Source: Natrinema soli (GTDB taxonomy: Archaea; Halobacteriota; Halobacteria; Halobacteriales; Natrialbaceae). Taken from it: DNA of 12,199 nt. The translations under genes were made by a program, and so were the position numbers. The stretch covers positions 1 to 12,199 of the forward strand of contig NZ_JAQIVI010000283.1 in assembly GCF_028618695.1 (NCBI RefSeq), given 5' to 3'. Under the pieces are notes generated by a model, which saw only the letters and a list, made by a program, of their open reading frames with translations, was not told the origin of the DNA and did not search any database. Position 1 is the first letter of the stretch; each line of letters starts with the position of its first letter. Shown piece by piece: positions 1 to 6,544 of the stretch.

Positions 1-556
1 GATGTACGGCGGGAAGGTCGAGACGACGAACGAACTCGCGGGCGAGGCGGTCGTCACGATCCGGAGTGCCGAATGGCCCCAGGCCGAAGGCACCGGCGAC
101 GCGTCGATCGAGGCCTTCGACGCCGACATCGACGAGGACGCCATCGGCTCGACGGTCACTGGCTTCGAGGAAGTCGCCGGCGGCGACGTCGACATCAGCG
201 AGGCCGAACTCCTCGTCTCGATCGGTCGCGGTATCGAGGAGGAGGAGAACCTCGACCTGATCCGCGATCTGGCGGATGCGCTCGGTGCGACGCTGTCTTC
301 CTCGCGCCCGATCGTCGACAACGGCTGGCTGCCCAAGAACCGACAGGTCGGCCAGTCCGGAAAGGTCGTCACGCCCGACGTCTACATCGCCATCGGTATC
401 TCCGGCGCAGTCCAGCACGTTGCCGGCATGAAGGGCTCCGATACGATCGTCGCGATCAACACGGACCCCAACGCGCCGATCATGGACATCGCCGATTACG
501 CCATCGTCGACGACCTCTTCGACGTCGTCCCCGAACTCATCGACAAGTTCCAATAA
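1..556 (+). CDS. etfA: Electron transfer flavoprotein alpha subunit, C-terminal part (5' end outside window)
   Basis: The reading frame is open from the left edge and ends in TAA at 554-556. The last ~110 residues are the ETF-alpha FAD-binding domain: a [21 protein letters not shown] segment, then [38 protein letters not shown] and [16 protein letters not shown], closing with [20 protein letters not shown]. These blocks carry the FAD contacts of the family. The ATG at position 2 is almost certainly internal, because family members have an N-terminal ETF domain before this point. EtfA pairs with EtfB and passes electrons from acyl-CoA-type dehydrogenases to a membrane or Fe-S acceptor. The decayed gene just downstream would encode such an acceptor. 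Codon use is typically haloarchaeal. The identification is secure; the physiological donor is not known from the sequence. Confidence 0.93.
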   Translation, partial: MYGGKVETTNELAGEAVVTIRSAEWPQAEGTGDASIEAFDADIDEDAIGSTVTGFEEVAGGDVDISEAELLVSIGRGIEEEENLDLIRDLADALGATLSSSRPIVDNGWLPKNRQVGQSGKVVTPDVYIAIGISGAVQHVAGMKGSDTIVAINTDPNAPIMDIADYAIVDDLFDVVPELIDKFQ

Positions 557-599
557 TATAAGTCACCTTTTGACGTGGATACCGTAACACAATCTAACG

Positions 600-1140
600 T
601 GGCGAGGGGGCGTACTGGGGATCATCAGCGTCGAATATGCGGTGTTCTACCTCCTTGCGTTTACTGCCATCGCCGTCCTCACCTACGGCATCTATCAGCG
701 ATGCTCTCGCCACGCCGAGGGGGACGCCGATTCGTTCGCTCGAGTCGACGATCTTTCGAATCAAATCGTCAGCAGCGCCAAGATCGTGCTCCCGAACGAG
801 AAACAGTTCAACAGGGATCTCTACGGCAGACTGATTCACTCGTTTATCATGTGAGGATTCCTGACGCTGCTTATTGCGACCCTTATCATGGCAGATGAGT
901 ACGCCCAGAAAGTGTCCAGATGATGTTCTGAAAGGGCGATTTCTATCTTGCCTACTCGTTAATCATCGATGCGATGGGGCTGCTGTTCGTCGTCGGTCTC
1001 GGAATGGTGATCTACCGACGCTACTGAGTCCGTAACCACCGCCTCTGGAACCGCCACACCTCCACCGCAGACGACATCTTCATCTGGATGCTGTTCGCGC
1101 TCGGCGTCGGCGGCTTCCTCCTCCTCGAGGGGCTTCGATC
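600..1140 (+). pseudogene. Decayed N-terminal membrane domain of an Etf-linked HdrD/GlpC-type Fe-S oxidoreductase
   Basis: Conceptual translation with interruptions gives a recognisable haloarchaeal sequence. In one frame it reads EYAVFYLLAFTAIAVLTYGIYQR, then SAKIVLPNEKQFNRDLYGRL and HSFIM-stop-GFLTLLIATLIM. After a frame change it reads KGDFYLAYSLIIDAMGLLFV, VVGLGMVIYRRY-stop-VRNHRLWNRHTS and DDIFIWMLFALGVGGF. This matches the NarI-like membrane domain that precedes the CCG/4Fe-4S domains in Fe-S oxidoreductases found beside etfBA in haloarchaea. The TGAs at 852-854 and 1025-1027 fall where the family has Trp, so both fit TGG to TGA changes; another TGA is at 929-931. The Fe-S part is missing. 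An open stretch follows in another frame at 1141-1266 (YSAGMPDHEIGSFGILF), which may be a further shifted piece or a fragment of another gene. Confidence 0.72.
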
Positions 1141-1323
1141 TACAGCGCCGGCATGCCTGACCACGAGATCGGCAGCTTCGGCATCCTCTTCGACGACGAG
1201 AAGTTCGACGGCAACGACATCTGTCGTGTCGGCGAAGAGGGTGATTCGGTTACTATCTCATTCTGATCTCCGACATATCTGTCATTTATTGATTGGCGAG
1301 CGCCAGTGATGATTTTCAGCTAT

Positions 1324-1330
1324 TTTATAT
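1324..1330 (+). promoter_or_regulatory. TATA box of coaD
   Basis: TTTATAT centred at 1327, 27 nt upstream of the ATG at 1354. This is the spacing expected for a leaderless haloarchaeal transcript and supports the start chosen for coaD. The same TTTATATGG string sits at the same distance before the FAH-family gene at 12110. Confidence 0.6.
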
Positions 1331-1353
1331 GGGTGGTTCCGATAAGAGATTGT

Positions 1354-1818
1354 ATGGATGTTGCGCTTGGTGGCACCTTCGATCCTATCCACGATGGTCA
1401 TCGCAAACTATTCAAACGAGCTTTCGAACTTGGGGATGTAACTATCGGACTGACAAGTGATGAACTCGCACCGAAAACACGACACGTTAAGCGACATATC
1501 AGGCCATATGAGTTGCGTAAAGAAGAACTCAACTACGAACTCGAAACGCTTGCAATTGATCACAACCGCGAGTTTGAAATACGCCCGCTTACGGAACCAA
1601 CTGGAATCGCGACTGAGCCCCAATTCGATACTCTAGTTGTCTCTCCTGAAACTCAAAAAGGAGGAGAACGAGTTAACGAGATCCGCTATGATAGAGGTCA
1701 TGAACCGCTTGAAATTGTAGTTGTCCCCCATATTATGGCCGAGGACGGAGATGTTATTTCAAGCACACGAATTCGCAACGAAGAGATCGATGAACACGGA
1801 ACTGTGCTTGATAACTGA
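1354..1818 (+). CDS. coaD: Phosphopantetheine adenylyltransferase, archaeal type
   Basis: A 154-aa protein starting MDVALGGTFDPIHDGHRKLF. GGTFDPIHDGH is the nucleotidyltransferase (HxGH) phosphate-binding signature. Later family blocks are TIGLTSDELAPKTRHVKRHI, RPLTEPTGIATEPQFDTLVV, SPETQKGGERVNEIR, and the C-terminal ISSTRIRNEEID, which stands for the second nucleotidyltransferase motif. The enzyme adenylates 4'-phosphopantetheine to dephospho-CoA, the penultimate step of CoA synthesis, in the cytosol. Length is normal for archaeal PPAT. The frame is open upstream to 1306, but the ATG at 1354 matches family N-termini and has a well-placed TATA box. The coding sequence is clearly richer in A/T, including third positions, than etfA or the cassettes, which is odd for a core metabolic gene and may indicate transfer or a second copy. 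The genes around it are unrelated. Confidence 0.88.
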   Translation: MDVALGGTFDPIHDGHRKLFKRAFELGDVTIGLTSDELAPKTRHVKRHIRPYELRKEELNYELETLAIDHNREFEIRPLTEPTGIATEPQFDTLVVSPETQKGGERVNEIRYDRGHEPLEIVVVPHIMAEDGDVISSTRIRNEEIDEHGTVLDN

Positions 1819-2093
1819 CCAACTGTTTCAGTATATGGCCATTTCATTTTCAATAATAACGGTAATTATCTGGCTGCTCAATTTCGGAAACGTCTATGGC
1901 GACTCTGATATGGCTGAGAACCTTCAATACGAGCCGGATTCGTACCACCGCTGAACTGGACAACAAGAACGGCGTGTAGGGAATAGTTGAGTGTTGCACG
2001 GCTGTGGCAACTGCCGAGGTTCCAGGAGACCACGCGGTGTGATGTGTTCGACCCACTGTGCGACCGAAGAGACTCGTCTCAGATCGTTGTCGC
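1819..2093. other. Spacer between coaD and the 3' end of cassette A, no firm gene
   Basis: A possible 39-codon plus-strand frame (ATG 1835, stop ending 1954) would encode one hydrophobic segment, AISFSIITVIIWLLNFG, followed by a short acidic tail. It overlaps nothing and has no recognised relative, so it is not called. The remainder up to 2093 shows no recognisable coding, tRNA or repeat signal. Confidence 0.4.
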
Positions 2094-2459
2094 TCAGATT
2101 CGAACGAGGATATCGTCGTCGTTGACCATGCAATCGAACGTTCCAATGCGCTGCCCAGACGCCTCGTGTTCGCCCGTCTCGAGGTCCCATTCCCAGAGGT
2201 GCCAGGGGCACGAAACCGTACAGGCCTCGGTATCGACGCCTCCGCGTTCTTCCGTCCACGTGTCCTCAGCATTGATCTTCTGATCACCTGCCTTACACAG
2301 CGGGGCGCGTTGATGAGAACATCGATTACTGATCGCGTAGTAGTCGTCGCCGGTGTTGAACACGGCGATCTCGATGCCGTTGACATCGAACCCTTCGCCC
2401 TCACCTTTTGGAATATCTCCGACCTCAGCAACCTTTGTGAACTGGTCAGTGTCAGTCAT
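2094..2459 (-). CDS. Rieske-type [2Fe-2S] ferredoxin-like protein, cassette copy A
   Basis: A 121-aa soluble protein without signal peptide or membrane segment. The cluster motifs are C47-S-H49 (in NRCSHQRAPLC) and C84-P-W-H87 (in SCPWHLWEWDLETGEH), as in Rieske ferredoxins. The gap between them is 34 residues rather than the usual ~15-17. The insert is the charged stretch KINAEDTWTEERGGVDTEAC. Further cysteines are at 55, 80 and 110. The start is the ATG at 2459, four bases beyond the stop of the amidohydrolase gene, so the two are surely co-transcribed. The frame continues open upstream to 2846, but that part lies antiparallel-free inside the amidohydrolase gene in another frame and is not coding. 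The protein should carry electrons; no Rieske oxygenase alpha subunit is nearby. Copy B (8871-9236) differs at 14 positions and keeps every Cys and His named here. Confidence 0.9.
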   Translation of the reverse strand: MTDTDQFTKVAEVGDIPKGEGEGFDVNGIEIAVFNTGDDYYAISNRCSHQRAPLCKAGDQKINAEDTWTEERGGVDTEACTVSCPWHLWEWDLETGEHEASGQRIGTFDCMVNDDDILVRI

Positions 2460-2463
2460 TGGC

Positions 2464-3597
2464 TTAGATGTCGAGAATCTGTTTGGCGTTCCCGTTGAGG
2501 ATCTGTTCGCGCGTCTCATCGTCGAACGCCCGCGACGTGTAGAACCACGTCGGCGGGTCCAGCGTTTGATGGGGCCAGTCACTCGAATATATGAACATAT
2601 CGTCGGCCATTGAAAGATTGAGGAGGTTCTCCGCGTCGCCGGCGTTCCGTGGTAGTGTGAACGGCTGTGTACAGAGGTAGATATTGTCCCGAAGATACTC
2701 GCTGGGTGCGCGTTGTAGGTGTCGTTCACCGGAATCCATTTTTCGGGGTGTGATCTGAACGTCCTCGGGATGCATCTCGTAGAATTCGTCCATCCGGTAG
2801 CGGAGGAACGGCACCCACCAGTGGCCGCCCTCTTGGATGACGACATCGAGCTCGGGATACTTGTCGAAGACGCCGCGCATAATCATATTGACGACGTTGA
2901 CCATCGCATGGATCGGCCAATCAAAGCCCAATATTTCCGTCCAAGTGAGCATATCGTCGCCGATATAGGAATGCTGGGGCCAGTAGGCCAGCGAACCATG
3001 GAGTAGCAGCGGCAGGTCATTCTCAACGAGCGCCTCGAAGACGGGGTCGAACTGTTCGTTACCCCACGGAACCTTCGGATCGAACCACGAGTAGGCCGCG
3101 ACGATTCCGTCCTCCTCGGCGACGCGATCAATCTCCTCGACAGCGTACTCTGGATCCCACTTCGGGACCATCATCGAGGTGTAGACGCCCTCGTCGACGA
3201 AGTGATCGAGCATGTAATCATTGGACGCCTGACACACTGCGTTTTTCAGAACCGGATGGTGCTGGAGGTTGAGGTTGTTGATTCCCGGGTTGACAATCGG
3301 TTCGTCGACCGCGATCGGGTCACAGGCCTCGCGGACATCCTCGGCGTACTTGGCACGCCCCTGCGTGAACAACCCTTCCTGCCCCTCCTTGATGGCATAG
3401 GCGGCATCCCACTTGCCCATTACCGGTGTCGCACCGAACTCCGTCGTCAGCTTATCCAGAGTCCGTTCGTCCTCGACATACGTCAGTAGCTCTTCTTCCT
3501 GCGGGTTGACGTGGAAATCGAGGTCCACGATGTAGTCCTCGAAGGCTGCTTCCGGGACTTCAGCGTCATCATCGAGTCTCTTGACAGATGATACCAT
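2464..3597 (-). CDS. Amidohydrolase family 2 (ACMSD-like TIM barrel) protein, cassette copy A
   Basis: A 377-aa cytosolic metal-dependent hydrolase/decarboxylase-fold protein (Amidohydro_2, PF04909 type). Candidate metal ligands are near residues 25-29 (V-D25-L-D27-F-H29, where many relatives have HxH, so the first His appears replaced by Asp), H200 in LLLHGSLAYWPQHS, H230 in WPIHAMVNVVNM, and D340 in IYSSDWPHQTLDPPTW. The family block IQEGGHWWVPFLRYRMDEFY is at 254-273. Start ATG 3597 gives the same N-terminus (MVSSVKRLD) as copy B. The Rieske gene follows four bases downstream. Members of this fold hydrolyse or decarboxylate cyclic or aromatic acids, and a few are oxygenases; the substrate here is unknown. 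Copy B differs at 34 residues by manual count. In one 60-nt stretch compared (3361-3420 against 7906-7965) all six differences are silent, so both copies are under purifying selection. Confidence 0.9.
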   Translation of the reverse strand: MVSSVKRLDDDAEVPEAAFEDYIVDLDFHVNPQEEELLTYVEDERTLDKLTTEFGATPVMGKWDAAYAIKEGQEGLFTQGRAKYAEDVREACDPIAVDEPIVNPGINNLNLQHHPVLKNAVCQASNDYMLDHFVDEGVYTSMMVPKWDPEYAVEEIDRVAEEDGIVAAYSWFDPKVPWGNEQFDPVFEALVENDLPLLLHGSLAYWPQHSYIGDDMLTWTEILGFDWPIHAMVNVVNMIMRGVFDKYPELDVVIQEGGHWWVPFLRYRMDEFYEMHPEDVQITPRKMDSGERHLQRAPSEYLRDNIYLCTQPFTLPRNAGDAENLLNLSMADDMFIYSSDWPHQTLDPPTWFYTSRAFDDETREQILNGNAKQILDI

Positions 3598-3620
3598 ACC
3601 ACCCTATTTTGCCCGACCAA

Positions 3621-3638
3621 CATTGAACGTTCTGGTTG
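3621..3638 (-). promoter_or_regulatory. Promoter of cassette A with the shared CAACCAGAAC element
   Basis: Read on the minus strand, CAACCAGAAC (3638-3629) is followed by GTTCAATG. The TATA position (centre 27 nt before the ATG at 3597) falls on TTCAATG, a weak box. The identical 10-mer lies at almost the same distance from the start of copy B (41 versus 43 nt from its first base to the ATG). Its 3' half also forms the palindrome GAACGTTC. It may be a BRE plus an operator. Confidence 0.5.
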
Positions 3639-4516
3639 ATGATCGGCCGATACGGGCATGAGAACTGATATGACCAAGCTATAGTAGTCACTGACAGTCA
3701 CTGGACACCCGATCGCGATGGCTGTGTGATGAGTGTGAATCGCTTCAGTTGTTAGTATAGTGTATAACCATTCGTCCATCGTATGTGTTTACCCGAAGGC
3801 ACAACGGCCGGGACAACGTGAGTCCGCGAAGTCATCTTATTGTTGCTGACGGCTCGGCGAAGTTTTTCGTAGGGATAAGATCGTCTCGTGGACGAACATG
3901 CCCCAATCGTTTCGGAGTGTACCGATGATCTTCCGAAGAACAACCGGCTCACGAAGCGTCGATACCCCTTTCTCTATAGTTGAGGGCAGTTTCCAACGCT
4001 TGCATGGGTTCTCCGTTCTGGAGATGTATGGAAACTATTTCTGAGACATTGTTTGGCAGACAATCGCGGCTAAGGAGATCCTTGACAGTATTTCCGGCAA
4101 TCTCTCCCGTAGAATTAGGAATGTTTCTCTCCATCCGTATACCTACTTTAGGTGTTAGTTAGTATCGCATGTAAATACAACTGTTGATTTCATACACTAT
4201 GTGTAAAAATACGACATTCAAGTTATTACACAGGCAATAATCATTCAGGAGATGCCAGTAGTGGCCCGAATCTGTTGTGAGTAAGGCCAACAGACAGACC
4301 GAGTATACCAGTGAACTCTCCCTCATAGACGCATACTGACATTCACGAACTTTCAAGCGCAGTCTGACAACGTCGTCGATCAAGAAGTCCTCCAAGGAGC
4401 CATCGAAAGCGTCGAATAGGTAGGAGCTCACACCGTTAGGGATAGTTCACAAAACCCTGTGAGTTATTCTCTGATACTCTTTTGAGTTCTTTTCTATTTT
4501 CGACCGGTAGACGACT
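3639..4516. other. A+T-rich spacer between cassette A and the Cys-rich ORF, mostly without recognisable genes
   Basis: Base composition shifts to A/T compared with the cassettes. The palindrome ATCGGCCGAT is at 3642-3651, just upstream of promoter A. Several short open frames exist on the minus strand. One from a GTG at 4431 to 4159 begins SSYLFDAFDGSLEDFLIDD and reads like protein over its first half, then turns to low-complexity hydrophobic sequence. I cannot assign it; it may be a relic. A better small-gene candidate at 3949-4134 is listed separately. Confidence 0.4.
3949..4134 (-). CDS. Possible small hypothetical protein (61 aa)
   Basis: ATG at 4134 gives a 61-residue protein: an N-terminal segment GEIAGNTVKDLLSRDCLP, then NNVSEIVSIHLQNGEPMQAL and a short tail ETALNYRERGIDAS. 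The middle is predicted to be amphipathic helix, and the composition is protein-like rather than random. It lacks a signal peptide, membrane segment or metal motif. I do not recognise the family. No strong promoter is visible, although an AT-rich stretch lies upstream. It stands alone between cassette A and the Cys-rich ORF and may be either a genuine small gene or a relic. Confidence 0.3.
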   Translation of the reverse strand: MERNIPNSTGEIAGNTVKDLLSRDCLPNNVSEIVSIHLQNGEPMQALETALNYRERGIDAS

Positions 4517-4726
4517 CTACTCGAGATCGGATCTATTTTCGATATTCTCTTCGAGATCATGCATGGCTTTAGCCCGTACTTCAGAGAATAAGGGACAAGT
4601 GTCTCCGTTCTCATCTAATTCTTGTAGAATCGCTTGACGAAGTGGATGTGAACAGGTACTGTGAAATTGGTCAATGTGAGGGCATTGCGTACAAGATGCT
4701 GGAACTGAAAGGTCTGGCATGCTCAT
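4517..4726 (-). CDS. Small Cys-rich, probably zinc-binding protein (69 aa)
   Basis: From ATG 4726 the protein starts MSMPDLSVPASCTQCPHIDQ and continues FHSTCSHPLRQAILQELDEN and GDTCPLFSEVRAKAMHDLEE, ending in an acidic tail. It has C-x2-C, then a His-rich loop (PHIDQFHSTCSH) and a fourth spaced C-P, a pattern fitting a zinc or Fe-S site of the kind common in small haloarchaeal CxxC proteins. The frame is open to a TTG at 4735; ATGs at 4726 and 4720 are more likely starts. It abuts the left end of the IS6 remnant (4773), so its promoter region may have been altered by that insertion. Function unknown. The cysteine spacing makes a real gene more likely than chance. Confidence 0.45.
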   Translation of the reverse strand: MSMPDLSVPASCTQCPHIDQFHSTCSHPLRQAILQELDENGDTCPLFSEVRAKAMHDLEENIENRSDLE

Positions 4727-4772
4727 CAGTAACAAAGAGACGGCACACTAAGAAGGTTCGGACAACCTCATC

Positions 4773-5446
4773 GGCTCTGTTCAGATACGGCCTGAAAAGT
4801 GAGGCGGTCAGAATTCTAGGTGTCCATGCCCGAATTCAGCTGCTTCACCGAGACTAGTAGCGGCATTCAATTAGATTTTGTGGAATGCGAGCAGACACCG
4901 TGCGAGCTGATGCGATTAAGTATCCAGCTTCATCCGTCCGAATTATCACTTTCAAACACTATTTCTGTCTTGGAGAGATTCGGTGTCGAATGGGCAATAT
5001 TGACGATCCATAATTGGGCACAGAAAGTCGAGATACAGCCGACAGCGGGAAAACAGCTGGATCACGTTTGCTTGACGAAACCGTGATCCAACTCACTGAT
5101 CAGCACTATTGGCTGTACGCTGCTGTCGATCTCGAAACGAACGAATCTCTTCACGTCAAACTCTATACAACGCGTACAACCGAACTTACTGAGATGTTTC
5201 TATGCGAACTCAGAGAGAAACACGGGTCTTCGACGTCGTGTTTCTCGTCGATTCAACTCCGTAGTTCAACGCTGCTCTCCATCATCTTGGACTAAGATTT
5301 CGATACGAAACACATGGAAATCAAAATGCTGTCGAACGTCTCTTTCAAGAGATAAAACGATACACCTCTCAGTTTGGAAACTGTTTCAGAAACACCGATC
5401 CAGCAACCGCTGAAACATGGTTGCAGAGCGACAAATACTGCTGAAA
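4773..5446 (+). mobile_element. Degenerate IS6-family insertion sequence
   Basis: A near-full-length but broken IS6-type transposase (4826-5446) is preceded, 53 nt upstream of its ATG, by GGCTCTGTTCAGAT (4773-4786), which resembles the GGCTCTGTT-type terminal repeat of the IS6 family. No matching right end (ATCTGAACAGAGCC or similar) is visible after the gene, so the right terminus is lost or eroded. No target duplication can be defined. Confidence 0.65.
4826..5446 (+). pseudogene. IS6-family (haloarchaeal) DDE transposase, frameshifted
   Basis: The first frame from ATG 4826 reads MPEFSCFTETSSGIQLDFVE then LSLSNTISVLERFGVEWAI and HNWAQKVEIQPTAG, the DNA-binding N-terminus of these transposases. 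A frame change near 5070 leads to LDETVIQLTDQHYWLYAAVD (first catalytic D) and LYTTRTTELTEMFLCELREK. A second change near 5225 leads to VVFLVDSTP (second D), an in-frame TAG, then HHLGLRFRYETHGNQNAVER (catalytic E) and LFQEIKRYTSQFGN, ending TAETWLQ before a stop. All three catalytic residues are still readable, but at least two frameshifts and one nonsense codon make the element inactive by itself. Composition is A/T-rich relative to the flanking genes. Confidence 0.85.
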
Positions 5447-5649
5447 TCAGTAATCCAAGTACTGCCTAGCGATGCGAGATCGTTCAGCATTACCACTTAT
5501 TGTTCGCTTGTGGAATTACCACATAGAAATGCCAATAACTTCCTGTATAGCTTACTTTTATATAATCAATTAAATAAAATATTAATGATGCTAAGTCTGT
5601 ATACGGATAGGCAATTACTGTGTAGTACCTCTTGAGGTAAATTCGAGAA
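5447..5649. other. Very A+T-rich spacer
   Basis: Around 5535-5620 the sequence is dominated by A and T, with runs such as TTTTATATAATCAATTAAAT, unusual for a haloarchaeal chromosome. It separates the IS6 remnant from the antisense thiolase remnant. No gene is recognised. It could include the eroded right end of the IS or foreign DNA. Confidence 0.4.
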
Positions 5650-6129
5650 TAGATGGCTTCTCGCTGACAAACGGAGGCTGTTGATCGAGTTGCCAGCCAT
5701 CGTCGATCGTTCGCTGCCCGTGATCCGGTCGGACGTGTCGGTGGCCTCACGGGATTTTTTCTCGCTCATCAGGATCACGCCGGCCGCTCCATCCGTGATT
5801 CCACTGCAGTCATAGAGGTGTAGCGGCGGTGAAATTTCCGGGCTCTCGCTGATTTCGTCTGACTCAATTTCCGACTGGAATTATGCGAAGTCAGTCCGAG
5901 AGACACCTCGATGCCCAGTAGTTCGGCAACCAGCGGCGCGACGTGCGTCTGGTTCGCAAACCGTTCGGGCTGCACTGTACCGATGAACAGCCCTTCGATG
6001 TCATCCGGGCCCACACGGGTACCTCATTGAACGTCGCTTTCCCGCTTCCTTCGCGATATCTTTTCAGGACGCGTTCCGCTCTCCCGAATCCGCGTGGCCT
6101 CCGCCGACGATTTCGACGTTACGGACCAT
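5650..6129 (-). pseudogene. Thiolase (SCP2/acetyl-CoA acetyltransferase type) remnant with internal deletion
   Basis: Read on the minus strand from ATG 6129: MVRNVEIVGGGHADSGERNA, an in-frame TGA, then shifted pieces leading to GPDDIEGLFIGTVQPERFAN and QTHVAPLVAELLGIE. These are the N-terminal ~75 residues of a haloarchaeal SCP2-type thiolase. The sequence then jumps near 5890 to SEIESDEISESPEISPPLHL, YDCSGITDGAAGVILMSEKK and SREATDTSDRITGSERSTMA, which lies well into the C-terminal half. The central part is therefore deleted, and at least one stop and several frameshifts are present. The intact enzyme would perform thiolytic cleavage in beta-oxidation-like degradation. A crotonase remnant sits immediately upstream on the same strand. 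Confidence 0.8.
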
Positions 6130-6130
6130 C

Positions 6131-6193
6131 TCATTCATTCTCGAATTCGGGCTTGCGGTCCCGGCGGAACGCAGTCACGCCTTCGTACATATC
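6131..6193 (-). pseudogene. C-terminal tail of an enoyl-CoA hydratase/crotonase, gene otherwise lost
   Basis: Minus-strand codons from about 6193 read DMYEGVTAFRRDRKPEFENE followed by TGA (6133-6131). An EG-x-x-AF-x-x-x-R-x-PEF ending is characteristic of crotonase-family enzymes. The stop lies one base before the thiolase ATG, an operon-like junction. Nothing recognisable of the rest of the crotonase remains further upstream, so only about 20 codons survive. The call rests on this short motif and on the neighbouring thiolase. Confidence 0.6.
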
Positions 6194-6529
6194 TATAGGT
6201 CAAATGGAGAGCAATATCGGCGTTACTGACAGAGACCGTTTGGAGAGATCGAGACGGAGAACGTTCCCAGAAATACAGTACGCGCACCGTCTCGAGTCGA
6301 GGAGAGTTCCGTGTTGATAGCGATCTAACCGGTTGATATCACGGATTAGAAGGGTAAGGCCGAGGAATTCGACTCTGTTCATGAAGGGTGATCTCCTCGA
6401 TTCATTGAGCACTGTGATCCACTCTAACCATGACAATATCTATTCAACACGGCAGATTGATCAGCACAGTTCATCATTGACGTGATCCTGTCGAGACGGA
6501 TCCACCGTCGAAACCATTTTGCCGATTGC
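6194..6529. other. Spacer before the IclR-type regulator, no recognisable gene
   Basis: Open frames on both strands here give arginine-rich translations without recognisable motifs. The 5' part of the lost crotonase gene should have occupied this stretch, but nothing of it is readable. No strong TATA box is seen before 6545; the expected position (about 6518) holds CCATTTTG. Confidence 0.4.
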
Positions 6530-6544
6530 ATGCGTTTAGCGCAT
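6530..6544. promoter_or_regulatory. Inverted repeat touching the IclR start codon, possible autoregulatory site
   Basis: ATGCG (6530-6534), spacer TTTAG, CGCAT (6540-6544): perfect 5-bp arms ending directly at the ATG at 6545. The position would suit repression of a leaderless gene by its own product. The arms are short and chance cannot be excluded. Confidence 0.25.

Noticed and set aside
73..561. Long Arg-rich frame overlapping etfA
   Set aside because: Alternate-frame shadow of a GC-rich gene; the ETF-alpha motifs are in the other frame.
2094..2846. A 250-codon minus-strand frame containing the Rieske protein as its C-terminus
   Set aside because: The first ~129 codons overlap the amidohydrolase gene in another frame and are Arg/Ser/Thr-rich shadow sequence. 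Copy B shows the Rieske protein starting independently.
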